From: an uncultured Pelagibacteraceae bacterium
Lineage (GTDB): Bacteria; Pseudomonadota; Alphaproteobacteria; Pelagibacterales; Pelagibacteraceae
Direction of reading: 5' to 3'
DNA: 43,268 bases
NCBI GenBank assembly: GCA_902594235.1
Contig: CACJLJ010000004.1
Span: 1 to 43,268 of the forward strand
Both the position numbers and the translations under genes were made by a program. Below, in pieces: positions 8,693 to 16,646 of the stretch (positions within the stretch are counted from its first letter, which is position 1; each line of letters starts with the position of its first letter). Below the pieces are notes generated by a model, which had not been told where the DNA came from, searched no databases, and was given only the letters and a program-made list of their open reading frames with translations.

Positions 8693-9123
8693 GTATTAAA
8701 TTTAATGGTAAGGAATTTTTGTTGTCTTGTGAAGATGGACAGGAGGAACACTTGCAAGAACTCTTAATTCAAATAAATCAAAAATTTAATAATCTTAAAA
8801 ATGATTTAGGAAATCTAGGAGAGAATAAGCTATTATTAATAACAGCAGTGAAAGTAATGGATGAATATTATGAAACAAAAAAAAAGGTTGATCAGAAAAA
8901 AATTGAGATAAAAGACTTATCTGATAAATTCAGAGAATTAAAAACCTTGATATATGATTATAGAGATCAAAAAGAAAATGAAATCAAAGCTTTAAATGAA
9001 AAACACAGTAGCTTAAAAAATGAAATTGAAATAAATCAAAAAAATTATGAAAAACTAATTGATGATGCAGCTAATGAAATTTCAAGTTTTGTTGAAAAAG
9101 CTTCTTTAGAAAAATTATCATAA
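8680..9123 (+). CDS. zapA: Cell division protein ZapA
   Basis: A 147-residue FtsZ-associated protein that bundles FtsZ filaments. The N-terminal globular domain (about 1-65) shows VSIKFNGKEFLLSCEDGQEE and an LLLITAVKVMDEYY helix, as in ZapA; residues about 65-147 form a coiled coil longer than in E. coli ZapA (109 residues). It overlaps the upstream coiled-coil gene by 13 nt. Only 10 nt separate it from the folate gene, so there is no room for 6S RNA, which occupies this position in many proteobacteria. Confidence 0.9.
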   Translation: MANVSIKFNGKEFLLSCEDGQEEHLQELLIQINQKFNNLKNDLGNLGENKLLLITAVKVMDEYYETKKKVDQKKIEIKDLSDKFRELKTLIYDYRDQKENEIKALNEKHSSLKNEIEINQKNYEKLIDDAANEISSFVEKASLEKLS

Positions 9124-9133
9124 TAAATTTTTT

Positions 9134-9667
9134 GTGAAAAAAATTCAAATTAGAAAACAATTAATTAAGTTAAGAAAAAAAAAATTTAGGGAAGTTGAGA
9201 TAAATTTTGACTCTATTATTAAGGTAATAAAAAAAAATAATATTAAAAACAAAATAGTTGGTGGGTATTACCCGTATAACCATGAATTAGATGTAACTAA
9301 AATTTTAGAAAAATTTGAAAAAAAAAGATATTTAATTTGCTTGCCAAAAATAAAAAAAAACTTTCAAATGGATTTTTATAAATGGTCATATAAAGAACCG
9401 TTAAAAATAAATAAGTATGGTATACCTGAACCAATTTCAAATAAAATTTTTTTTCCAGATATAATACTTGTGCCATTAGTAGCTTATGATAAAAATTTAA
9501 ATAGAATTGGCTATGGTGGAGGATTTTACGATAGATATATTCAAAAATTTCAATTAAAAAAAAAATTAGTAAAAATCGGAATTGCATATTCTTTCCAAAA
9601 AATTCCAAAAATATTGACTGATAGCTATGATATGAAATTAGATGCTATAGTTACTGAAAAAAACTGA
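9134..9667 (+). CDS. ygfA: 5-formyltetrahydrofolate cyclo-ligase family protein
   Basis: ATP-dependent enzyme converting 5-formyl-THF to 5,10-methenyl-THF, returning a storage form to the folate pool. Motifs seen: the basic N-terminus KIQIRKQLIKLRKKK, VGGYYPYNHELDV, and the family signature LVPLVAYDKNLNRIGYGGGF with DRYI. It is 177 residues, the usual length. The start is GTG at 9134; no ATG lies nearby in frame. The neighbourhood zapA-cyclo-ligase is widely conserved in proteobacteria. Confidence 0.93.
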   Translation: MKKIQIRKQLIKLRKKKFREVEINFDSIIKVIKKNNIKNKIVGGYYPYNHELDVTKILEKFEKKRYLICLPKIKKNFQMDFYKWSYKEPLKINKYGIPEPISNKIFFPDIILVPLVAYDKNLNRIGYGGGFYDRYIQKFQLKKKLVKIGIAYSFQKIPKILTDSYDMKLDAIVTEKN

Positions 9668-9668
9668 T

Positions 9669-10469
9669 ATGAGAATATTATTTTTGGGAGATGTTGTTGG
9701 AAACTCAGGATGTTTAAAGTTAACTAATAATCTTGCTGAACAAATCAAGAAAAATAAAATTGATTTTGTAATAGTCAATGGTGAGAATGCAGATAAAAGT
9801 GGAGTTGGTTTAACTGAAGAAATTTGTAATAATTTTTTTAATTGTGGTGTTAATGTTATTACTACTGGAAATCATGTTTGGGATCAAAAAGATTTAATGA
9901 AATTTATAGAGAGTGAAAATAGATTATTGAGACCCAAAAATTTGTTTGAACCTGCACCAGGAAAAGGATTTGAAATTTTTGAAACAAAAGATAATTTAAA
10001 AATTGGTGTTCTAAATTTAATGGGCAATGTTTTTATGAAAAAATGTGATGATGTCTTTGAAACTGCAAAAAAATTTTTAGATAAATATAAATTAAAAGAT
10101 AATTATGATTTTTTGGTTGTTGATTTTCATGGAGAAATTACTAGTGAGAAAAATGCTATAGGTCATTTTTTTGATGGAAAGGCTTCTCTAGTAGTTGGGA
10201 CTCACACTCATATTCCAACAAATGATGCTAGAATTTTAAAAAATGGTACTGCATATCAAACAGATGCAGGGATGTGTGGAGATTATGACTCTGTTATTGG
10301 AATGAATAAGAAAAATTCAATAAATAGATTTATGAAAAAAAATTCAGTAAAACATTTTCCATCTGATGGTGAGGCTACTTTGAGTGGTGTTATCATAGAT
10401 TGTGATATAGAAACAGGGTTAGCAAAAAATATTAAAAGCTTCATTTTTGGAGGTCAGTTAATAAACTAA
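9669..10469 (+). CDS. YmdB-family metallophosphoesterase
   Basis: A 266-residue calcineurin-like phosphoesterase of the YmdB (TIGR00282) group. Metal-binding motifs are in order: GDVVG (7-11), NGENADKSGVG, TGNHVWD, DFHGE and GTHTHIPT. B. subtilis YmdB is reported to hydrolyse cyclic nucleotides and to affect developmental decisions; the role in alphaproteobacteria is unknown. It starts 1 nt after the cyclo-ligase stop and lies 5 nt before yebC. No signal peptide. Confidence 0.93.
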   Translation: MRILFLGDVVGNSGCLKLTNNLAEQIKKNKIDFVIVNGENADKSGVGLTEEICNNFFNCGVNVITTGNHVWDQKDLMKFIESENRLLRPKNLFEPAPGKGFEIFETKDNLKIGVLNLMGNVFMKKCDDVFETAKKFLDKYKLKDNYDFLVVDFHGEITSEKNAIGHFFDGKASLVVGTHTHIPTNDARILKNGTAYQTDAGMCGDYDSVIGMNKKNSINRFMKKNSVKHFPSDGEATLSGVIIDCDIETGLAKNIKSFIFGGQLIN

Positions 10470-10474
10470 TCATC

Positions 10475-11194
10475 ATGGCAGGACATTCACATTGGGCAGG
10501 AATTAAACATAAGAAAGGTAAGGCAGATAAGTTACGTTCTAAAATTTTTTCGAAATTGTCTAAAGAGATTACTGTTGCAGCCAAAGTTGGAGAAAAAGAT
10601 CCAGCAATGAATCCTCGATTAAGATCTGCAATACAAGCTGCTAGATCAGCTAATATGCCAAAAGATAATATAGAAAGAGCAATTGACAAATCATCAATTA
10701 ATACTGAGCTAAGCTTTGAAAATATAAGGTACGAAGGTTTTGGACCTGATAAAGTTGCAGTTATTATTGAAGCTTTAACAGATAATAAAAATAGGACAGC
10801 TTCTAACATAAGAACAATTTTTCAAAAAGCTGGTGGAAATTTGGGAACACAGGGATCAGCTTCCCATAATTTTACTCAATTAGGAGTTATAAAAATTGAT
10901 AGAAAAAAAATATCCGATGAAGATATTTTAGAATTAGCAATTGAAGCAGGCGCTGATGAATGTAAATCAAACTATGATTTCCATGAAGTTCAATGTCCAA
11001 AAAATGAAATCTATAATGTAAAAAAAAACTTAGAAAAGAAAATAAATGATTTTATTTCAACAGAAATAGAATGGATACCGATAAATAATATCCAAATCTC
11101 GCAGGATAAAAAGGATGAATTAATTAAATTTTTTGAAAATTTAGAGGATAATGATGATATACAAAATATTTTTACTAATGCTGAATTCACATAA
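10475..11194 (+). CDS. yebC: YebC/PmpR family protein
   Basis: A 239-residue full-length YebC-family protein, with the signature MAGHSHWAGIKHKKGKADK and RLRSAIQAARSANMPKDNI. Family members have been described as transcription regulators and, more recently, as factors that help ribosomes through difficult proline-containing sequences. In proteobacteria yebC typically precedes ruvC, and a RuvC-like gene indeed starts 6 nt downstream. Confidence 0.96.
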   Translation: MAGHSHWAGIKHKKGKADKLRSKIFSKLSKEITVAAKVGEKDPAMNPRLRSAIQAARSANMPKDNIERAIDKSSINTELSFENIRYEGFGPDKVAVIIEALTDNKNRTASNIRTIFQKAGGNLGTQGSASHNFTQLGVIKIDRKKISDEDILELAIEAGADECKSNYDFHEVQCPKNEIYNVKKNLEKKINDFISTEIEWIPINNIQISQDKKDELIKFFENLEDNDDIQNIFTNAEFT

Positions 11195-11200
11195 TAAATT

Positions 11201-11695
11201 ATGCTAATAATTGGTATAGACCCAGGGATTTCAGGATCAATTTGTTTTTTTGAAAATGGAAAAATTGTCGAGGTGGTTGAGATGCCAACGATGACAGAGG
11301 GGAAGAAAAATAAAAAACAGGTTAATGGATCACAGATATATAATGAAATAATAAAAAAAATAAATGAACTTAATAAGCAAGATGTAAGAGTGGTTATTGA
11401 GCAAGTATCAGCGATGCCTGGCCAGGGTGTAACTAGTATGTTTAATTTTGGACAATCATTTGGAATTATCAAAGGAATATGTTCTGCAATGCGCTTACCA
11501 ATTTATTTTGTTAGACCCACAAAATGGAAAAAATATTATAATTTGATTAATTCAGAAAAGGATGCAAGTAGAACAAGAGCAATTGAAATTTTTCCGTATT
11601 TTTCTCATCAATTATCAAAAAAAAAGGATTCTAATAAGGCAGATGCTATTCTTATTGCAAGCTTTTATTATGAAACTTATAAAAATGAAGATTAA
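11201..11695 (+). CDS. RuvC-like Holliday junction resolvase, phage type
   Basis: A 164-residue RNase H-fold nuclease. It starts IIGIDPGISG with Asp7, has Glu67 in VVIEQV, and ends the active site with Asp148 in SNKADAILIA. The residue three before Asp148, Asp or His in cellular RuvC, is Asn145; Asp143 is nearby. The segment MPGQGVTSMFNFGQSFGII resembles the short RuvC-like nucleases of phages and some alphaproteobacteria more than classical RuvC. It lies after yebC where ruvC is expected, but ruvA, ruvB and ybgC, which usually follow before tolQ, are missing. Junction cleavage is inferred, not shown. Confidence 0.8.
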   Translation: MLIIGIDPGISGSICFFENGKIVEVVEMPTMTEGKKNKKQVNGSQIYNEIIKKINELNKQDVRVVIEQVSAMPGQGVTSMFNFGQSFGIIKGICSAMRLPIYFVRPTKWKKYYNLINSEKDASRTRAIEIFPYFSHQLSKKKDSNKADAILIASFYYETYKNED

Positions 11696-11747
11696 TATCA
11701 AAGCCTTTAAGACAAAATCATGACACATTTAAGTGTGAGAAGAAGTC

Positions 11748-12422
11748 ATGGAAGCAGATATTTCAACACAAGCGGTGGGTCTGGCATCTAGTGCAGATTT
11801 TTCTTTAATAAATTTATTTATTCGTGCAGATATAATTGTAAAATCAGTGATTGTTTTACTGATTGTATGTTCAATTTATTCTTGGGCTGTAATTATAGAA
11901 AAATTTAGATTGTTTAAAAAAATAAATGAAACAACCGAACAATTTGAAAATAAGTTTTGGAATTCAAAATCAGCTGAAAGTTTTTATAATAATTTACCAT
12001 CAAATATTGAAGATCCAATGGCTTTAATTTTTAAAGATGCAATGCAACAACTATTAAAAAGAAAATCCAAAACAGATTTAAATAATCGAATGACAACTTT
12101 TTTGGAAACCGGTATAGAAAAACAAATGACTAAAATTAGTAAAGGGTTTACTTTTTTAGCAACAGTGGGCTCAACTGCTCCATTCATTGGTTTGTTTGGA
12201 ACTGTTTGGGGGATTATGAATTCATTTCAATCTATTGCAATTTCTAGAAATACGAGTTTAGCCATAGTAGCACCAGGAATAGCAGAAGCCCTTTTTGCGA
12301 CAGCACTCGGATTGTTAGCTGCGATCCCAGCAGTTGTCGCTTATAATAAATTTAATAATGACTCTATTAAATATTCACAAAAATTAGAAAACTTTTCAAA
12401 AAGATTTTTAACTATAATTTAA
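11748..12422 (+). CDS. tolQ: Tol-Pal system protein TolQ
   Basis: A 224-residue inner-membrane proton-channel subunit of the Tol-Pal motor. Three transmembrane segments are visible: about 25-48 (IIVKSVIVLLIVCSIYSWAV), about 130-155 (FLATVGSTAPFIGLFGTVWG) and about 170-195 (LAIVAPGIAEALFATALGLL). These last two are the conserved ExbB/TolQ core. It begins 52 nt after the RuvC-like gene, the largest gap in this stretch, and ends 1 nt before tolR, so it is the first tol gene. Confidence 0.96.
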   Translation: MEADISTQAVGLASSADFSLINLFIRADIIVKSVIVLLIVCSIYSWAVIIEKFRLFKKINETTEQFENKFWNSKSAESFYNNLPSNIEDPMALIFKDAMQQLLKRKSKTDLNNRMTTFLETGIEKQMTKISKGFTFLATVGSTAPFIGLFGTVWGIMNSFQSIAISRNTSLAIVAPGIAEALFATALGLLAAIPAVVAYNKFNNDSIKYSQKLENFSKRFLTII

Positions 12423-12423
12423 A

Positions 12424-12840
12424 ATGGCATTTAAATTAAATCGGTCATCTAAAGAACCAATGAGTGAAATAAATGTGACACCGTTCGTAGATGTGATGTT
12501 AGTTTTACTTATAATTTTTATGGTCACTGCCCCGCTTCTAACAGTTGGTGTTCAAGTTGATTTGCCTGAAAGTTCTGCAGATTCTCTTCCTGAGGAACAA
12601 GAACCTCTTACCTTATCTATTAATTCTAAAGGAGAAATATTTATACAAGAGTCAAAAGTAGAATACGAAAAAATTATAGCAAAAGTTCTAGCAGTCTCTA
12701 AAAATAGAACCGATACAAGAATTTATGTAAGAGGGGATAAAACAATTAATTATGGAAGGGTTTTAGAAATTATGGGATTACTTTCTGGCTCTGGTTTTAC
12801 AAAAGTTGCATTAATTTCTGAGCCTTATAAAGAAAGGTAA
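12424..12840 (+). CDS. tolR: Tol-Pal system protein TolR
   Basis: A 138-residue ExbD/TolR-type stator protein. One transmembrane helix at about 20-40 carries the proton-path aspartate in NVTPFVDVMLVLLIIFMV; the periplasmic domain follows, with YVRGDKTINYGRVLEIM. It forms the energy-coupling complex with TolQ and TolA. Spacing to tolQ is 1 nt and to tolA 4 nt. Confidence 0.96.
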   Translation: MAFKLNRSSKEPMSEINVTPFVDVMLVLLIIFMVTAPLLTVGVQVDLPESSADSLPEEQEPLTLSINSKGEIFIQESKVEYEKIIAKVLAVSKNRTDTRIYVRGDKTINYGRVLEIMGLLSGSGFTKVALISEPYKER

Positions 12841-12844
12841 TTAA

Positions 12845-13654
12845 TTGAGTAGAAGTATTATCATTTCTTTTGGTTTTCATGCCGTAATAATTTTTATAAC
12901 TGCTATGAGCTTGCCTTTTTTAACAAAAAAACCAATTGATCTACCTCCTATAATCTCTGTAGAATTAATACAGATAACTGACAAAACAAATATCCCTTTT
13001 GCACCAAAAGCAAAAAAAATAATAGAAAAGATAAAAAAAGAGGAAAAAAAATTAGTTTCAGAACAGGCCCCACCAAAAAAGGTAAAAAAAGTTAAACCTG
13101 ATTCTGTACCACTGCCAGATGAAAAAGTTAAAAAAAATCAAAAAAAATTGGAAGATAAGCAAAATCCAGAAAAAATTGATGATGAAGTAAAACAAGTTTC
13201 AGAATTTGAAAAGAAAGAATTATTTGATCCTAATAATATTGCAGCACTTATAGATAAGTCTAAAGAGGAAACTGCTGAAGTGATAAAAACAAATGATAAA
13301 ATTACCCAAGATCAAGATAAAAATATTTCTTCAACTGGGTTAACTTTAAGTGAAGAGGATGCACTTAAAGCACAAATATTTGGTTGTTGGAGCATTCCTT
13401 TAGGGCTGCCTTATAATGAAAATTTATTAGTTAGAATTAAACTTGAGCTTAAACCAGATGGGACAATTTTAAAATCAGAAATTTTAGATCATGCTAGAAT
13501 GAATAAACCTGGCCAAGGTTTTTATAAAGTTTTAGCTGAAAGTGCTCTCAGAGCTATCAAATTATGTCAACCACTCCGTGTTCCTACTACTGGTTATGAT
13601 AGATGGAAAGAATTACAATTAAATTTTGATGCAAGGGAGATGCTAGAGGGTTAA
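12845..13654 (+). CDS. tolA: Tol-Pal system protein TolA
   Basis: A 269-residue protein linking the TolQR motor to TolB/Pal. An N-terminal transmembrane helix (about 3-25, SRSIIISFGFHAVIIFITAM) is followed by a Lys/Glu/Pro-rich periplasmic stalk (about 50-160) and a C-terminal domain (about 175-269, with LKAQIFGCWSIPLG and VRIKLELKPDGTI) containing the two conserved cysteines. The start is TTG at 12845, 4 nt after the tolR stop. The stalk is shorter and less alanine-rich than in E. coli, in keeping with A+T-rich codon use. Confidence 0.9.
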   Translation: MSRSIIISFGFHAVIIFITAMSLPFLTKKPIDLPPIISVELIQITDKTNIPFAPKAKKIIEKIKKEEKKLVSEQAPPKKVKKVKPDSVPLPDEKVKKNQKKLEDKQNPEKIDDEVKQVSEFEKKELFDPNNIAALIDKSKEETAEVIKTNDKITQDQDKNISSTGLTLSEEDALKAQIFGCWSIPLGLPYNENLLVRIKLELKPDGTILKSEILDHARMNKPGQGFYKVLAESALRAIKLCQPLRVPTTGYDRWKELQLNFDAREMLEG

Positions 13655-13663
13655 TATATTTTT

Positions 13664-15004
13664 ATGAAAAAAATATTATTTTCATTAATTTTGTTATCAA
13701 TACCTTTTAAAGTATTTGCTTTAATTGAAGTTGACATAACTAGAGGTAATCTAGATCCATTGCCTATAGCTGTTTCACCACTTTCAATTGACGATAATTC
13801 AAGAAAAAATTTTGAAAAAATTTTAAAAAAAAAAGACATTGGTTCAGAAATTTCAAAAGTAGTTGAAAATAACTTAAAAACTTCAGGGCTTTTTAATCCT
13901 TTAGATAAAGATGCATTTCTTCAGGCACCAGATATTGCAAATTTAAAACCAAGATTTGAAGATTGGAACTTGATTAAAGCTCAAGCTCTTATAACTGGAA
14001 AAGTAAATATGATTGATAATAAGTTGAGAGTTGAATTTAGGCTGTGGGATGTTCTTGCAGGAAAAGAGATGATGGCTCTTGCTTTTACTACGGTTCCAAG
14101 TAATTGGAGAAGAGTAGGACATATTATAACTGATAAAGTTTATGAAAGATTGACTGGTGAAAAAGGATATTTTGACACAAGAATAATTTATGTTGCAGAG
14201 GAAGGTCCAAAAACTAAAAGAATAAAAAAATTAGCAATTATGGATCAGGATGGCGTAAATAATAAATTTTTAACTTTAGGAAATGAACTTGTATTAACTC
14301 CAAGATTTAATCCAACGAGTCAGATGGTTACATATTTGTCATATTTTAGAAATTTACCTAGAGTTTATCTATTAGATATTGAGACAGGAACACAAGAAGT
14401 GGTTGGAGATTTTCCTGGTATGACTTTTGCGCCTAGATTTTCCCCTGATGGAAAAAAAATAATAATGAGTTTTGCAAAAGACGGTAACTCAGATATTTTC
14501 ACAATGGATTTAGAAAATAGAATTGTCGAAAAAATAACTAATCATCCATCAATTGATACTTCACCATCTTATTCTCCAGATGGTAAATTTATATGTTTTA
14601 ATTCTGATAGAAGTGGTTACCAACAAATCTATATAATGAAAAGTGATGGTAGTAATGTTAAGAGAATTTCTTTTGGTAAAGGTTTGTATGGAACCCCTGT
14701 TTGGTCACCGAGAGGAGATTTAATAGCCTTTACAAAACTTCATAAAGGAAAATTCTATATTGGAGTTATGAGAACTGATGGAAGTGGCGAAAGACTGCTA
14801 ACAGAAAATTTTTATCAAGAAGCTCCATCTTGGTCACCAAATGGGAGAGTTTTGATATTTTATAGAGAAACAAAATCGGATGATAAAGGAGAAGGGTTTT
14901 CAGCAAAATTATGGTCTATCGATTTAACAGGTTATAATGAGAGAATGGTAAATACCCCCACAGATGCTTCAGACCCATCATGGTCATCTTTATTAAGTAA
15001 TTAA
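13664..15004 (+). CDS. tolB: Tol-Pal system beta-propeller protein TolB
   Basis: A 446-residue periplasmic protein that cycles between TolA and Pal. Signal peptide [19 protein letters not shown] is probably cut before [10 protein letters not shown]. The N-terminal domain runs to about residue 165, followed by a TolB-type beta-propeller with repeated F/W-SPDG and D-I-Y/F-M-D motifs (for example [37 protein letters not shown]). Full-length for the family, and 9 nt after tolA. Confidence 0.96.
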   Translation: MKKILFSLILLSIPFKVFALIEVDITRGNLDPLPIAVSPLSIDDNSRKNFEKILKKKDIGSEISKVVENNLKTSGLFNPLDKDAFLQAPDIANLKPRFEDWNLIKAQALITGKVNMIDNKLRVEFRLWDVLAGKEMMALAFTTVPSNWRRVGHIITDKVYERLTGEKGYFDTRIIYVAEEGPKTKRIKKLAIMDQDGVNNKFLTLGNELVLTPRFNPTSQMVTYLSYFRNLPRVYLLDIETGTQEVVGDFPGMTFAPRFSPDGKKIIMSFAKDGNSDIFTMDLENRIVEKITNHPSIDTSPSYSPDGKFICFNSDRSGYQQIYIMKSDGSNVKRISFGKGLYGTPVWSPRGDLIAFTKLHKGKFYIGVMRTDGSGERLLTENFYQEAPSWSPNGRVLIFYRETKSDDKGEGFSAKLWSIDLTGYNERMVNTPTDASDPSWSSLLSN

Positions 15005-15015
15005 AGTAAATTATC

Positions 15016-15044
15016 TTGATTTTTTAACTTGAAACATCTATTTA
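15016..15044 (+). promoter_or_regulatory. Candidate promoter for pal
   Basis: In the 85-nt gap between tolB and pal, TTGATT (15016-15021) is followed after 17 nt by TATTTA (15039-15044), a partial sigma-70-type match. It would give pal its own transcript, which fits the high Pal demand usual in bacteria. A+T-rich DNA produces such matches by chance. Confidence 0.3.
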
Positions 15045-15089
15045 GTTGTGAAAAAGTTAAGAATAAGAAATATTGATCAAGGAGCAATA

Positions 15090-15569
15090 ATGAAACTAAA
15101 CAAAATTCTAAAAAATAGTTTTTTAGTGTTATTTGCATGTCTGGCCCTTTCAGCTTGTGCAGTATCTAAAAAATCAACAGGACAAATGCAAGGTGATGTT
15201 TATACTGGAACCGATACAGTAGAATATTTAGCTTCAGGTGTTCCTGATAGAGTTTTCTTTGCAACTAACGAGTCAGTTTTAACTACTGCGTCTAGAGAGA
15301 CTTTAAGAAAACAAGCAGCGTGGTTAAGAAAAAATTCTGATATAACAATTGTATTAGAAGGACATGCTGATGAAAGAGGAACTAGAGAATATAACTTAGC
15401 GCTTGGTGAAAGAAGAGCTAATGCTGCTAAAGATTATTTAATGACTTATGGAATTTCTTCTGACAGAATTTCAGTTTTAAGTTATGGAAAAGAAAGACCT
15501 GTAGACTCAGGTTCAAATCCATTAGCTTGGTCTAAAAACAGAAGATCTGTTACAGTTAAAGCAAACTAA
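15090..15569 (+). CDS. pal: Peptidoglycan-associated lipoprotein Pal
   Basis: A 159-residue outer-membrane lipoprotein that anchors the outer membrane to peptidoglycan. From ATG 15090 it has a short positively charged start, a hydrophobic segment and lipobox ALSAC with Cys23, then a linker and an OmpA-like domain with VVLEGHADERGTREYNLALG-type residues (here IVLEGHADERGTREYNLALG) and RRANAAKDYL. An in-frame GTG at 15048 would add 14 residues before the signal peptide and is rejected because 15079-15084 AAGGAG is a good ribosome site for 15090. A terminator follows. Confidence 0.96.
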   Translation: MKLNKILKNSFLVLFACLALSACAVSKKSTGQMQGDVYTGTDTVEYLASGVPDRVFFATNESVLTTASRETLRKQAAWLRKNSDITIVLEGHADERGTREYNLALGERRANAAKDYLMTYGISSDRISVLSYGKERPVDSGSNPLAWSKNRRSVTVKAN

Positions 15570-15581
15570 TCTTTAAAATTT

Positions 15582-15623
15582 AAAGACCCTTAAGCATAAT
15601 TGATGTTTAAGGGTCTTTTTTTT
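15582..15623 (+). terminator. Intrinsic terminator after pal
   Basis: Arms AAAGACCCTTAA (15582-15593) and TTAAGGGTCTTT (15607-15618) are exactly complementary, with a 13-nt loop and a T run to 15623 on the plus strand. It is the only strong rho-independent terminator I see in the window. It ends the tolQRAB-pal transcript or reduces flow into cpoB. Confidence 0.88.
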
Positions 15624-15650
15624 GCCATTATTATAATCATAAACTTTCTG

Positions 15651-16646
15651 ATGACATCTTTAATAAAAATACTTATTGTAAAAATTTTGTTAATTTGGAA
15701 TTTATTTTTATTTTCTGTAACTTTTGCAGAAAACCATAATATATACGAAACATTAGAACTGATACAAAAAGATTTAAAGACTCTTGAAAGAGCAGTTTAT
15801 TCTGAGTCTGTAGAATTAAACAATCAAAATAACAATAATTCAATGACAAGTTTAAATGATAATTCAGAGGATGTGTTGACAAGACATTTATTAAAATTAT
15901 CTGAGATTGAAAATCAATTTCAACAATTAACGAATAAATTTGAAGAAATTTCTTTTAAAGTAGACAAACTTTCTAATCGTTTAACAAAAATTCAATCTGA
16001 CAATCAAGTAAGGTTTCAAGATTTAGAGGGTGTCCTAAATGATCCAACAGATACAAAAAAAATTAGTAAAATTACAACTGATGATGAAAACAAAATTTTA
16101 CCTGGCAGTTCAAAGCCACAGGATTTGGGATCTATTTCTTATAAAGAAACTTTAACTGGAGAGTCGTCACAAAAAATTCAATCTATTGAAACAACTGCAT
16201 CTATTGTAACAGAGACTTTTCAAGCTGAGGAAAAAATATTACCGAATGAGACACCTGAAAAACAATATGAATTTGCAACTAGTTTTTTAAAAGTAGGTGA
16301 TTACCCAACTGCAGAAAGGGCATTTAGAGAATTTGTAAATACTAACCCTGATCATGATTTAGCTGGTAACGCTCAATACTGGTATGCTGAGACTTTTAGA
16401 ATTAGACAATTGTATACCGACGCTGCTACTGCATATTTGGAAGGGTACCAGAAATATCCTAATGGTGAGAAAGCTCCTGTAAATTTATTAAAACTTGGAG
16501 TTTCAATGGTGCAAATAGGTGAAAAAGATCAAGGATGTAAAATGATAAATGGTGTTGAAAAACAGTATCCTAAAGCAAATCAATCTGTTATTCAAAAAGC
16601 TAAATATGAGTCTCAAAAATTCGAGTGCGAAAACAAAAATTCCTAA
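15651..16646 (+). CDS. cpoB: CpoB/YbgF, TPR protein of the Tol-Pal system
   Basis: A 331-residue periplasmic protein that links Tol-Pal function with peptidoglycan synthesis at division. Start chosen at ATG 15651, giving signal peptide MTSLIKILIVKILLIWNLFL ending near TFA-ENHN; a longer frame start at 15600 would run through the pal terminator. A coiled-coil region (about 20-110) and a low-complexity linker precede a C-terminal TPR domain (about 205-325) with EKQYEFATSFLKVGDYPTAE and NAQYWYAETF. The last 41 nt overlap the chosen tilS start. Confidence 0.9.
   Translation: MTSLIKILIVKILLIWNLFLFSVTFAENHNIYETLELIQKDLKTLERAVYSESVELNNQNNNNSMTSLNDNSEDVLTRHLLKLSEIENQFQQLTNKFEEISFKVDKLSNRLTKIQSDNQVRFQDLEGVLNDPTDTKKISKITTDDENKILPGSSKPQDLGSISYKETLTGESSQKIQSIETTASIVTETFQAEEKILPNETPEKQYEFATSFLKVGDYPTAERAFREFVNTNPDHDLAGNAQYWYAETFRIRQLYTDAATAYLEGYQKYPNGEKAPVNLLKLGVSMVQIGEKDQGCKMINGVEKQYPKANQSVIQKAKYESQKFECENKNS

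Noticed and set aside
9124..9133. Possible 6S RNA gene between zapA and the folate cyclo-ligase gene
   Set aside because: This is the usual proteobacterial site, but only 10 nt are available.
11011..11472. Antisense open frame of 153 codons
   Set aside because: It covers the end of yebC and most of the RuvC-like gene, has no ribosome site or recognisable domain, and is a shadow of the plus-strand genes.
15048..15089. In-frame GTG start 14 codons upstream of pal
   Set aside because: It would place charged residues before the signal peptide; the ATG at 15090 has a proper AAGGAG ribosome site and a normal lipoprotein signal.
15600..15650. Longer cpoB start at 15600
   Set aside because: It lies inside the pal terminator; the ATG at 15651 gives a standard signal peptide.
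16549..16605. Upstream extension of tilS inside cpoB
   Set aside because: It has no similarity to TilS and would increase the overlap from 41 to 98 nt; the ATG at 16606 is enough.
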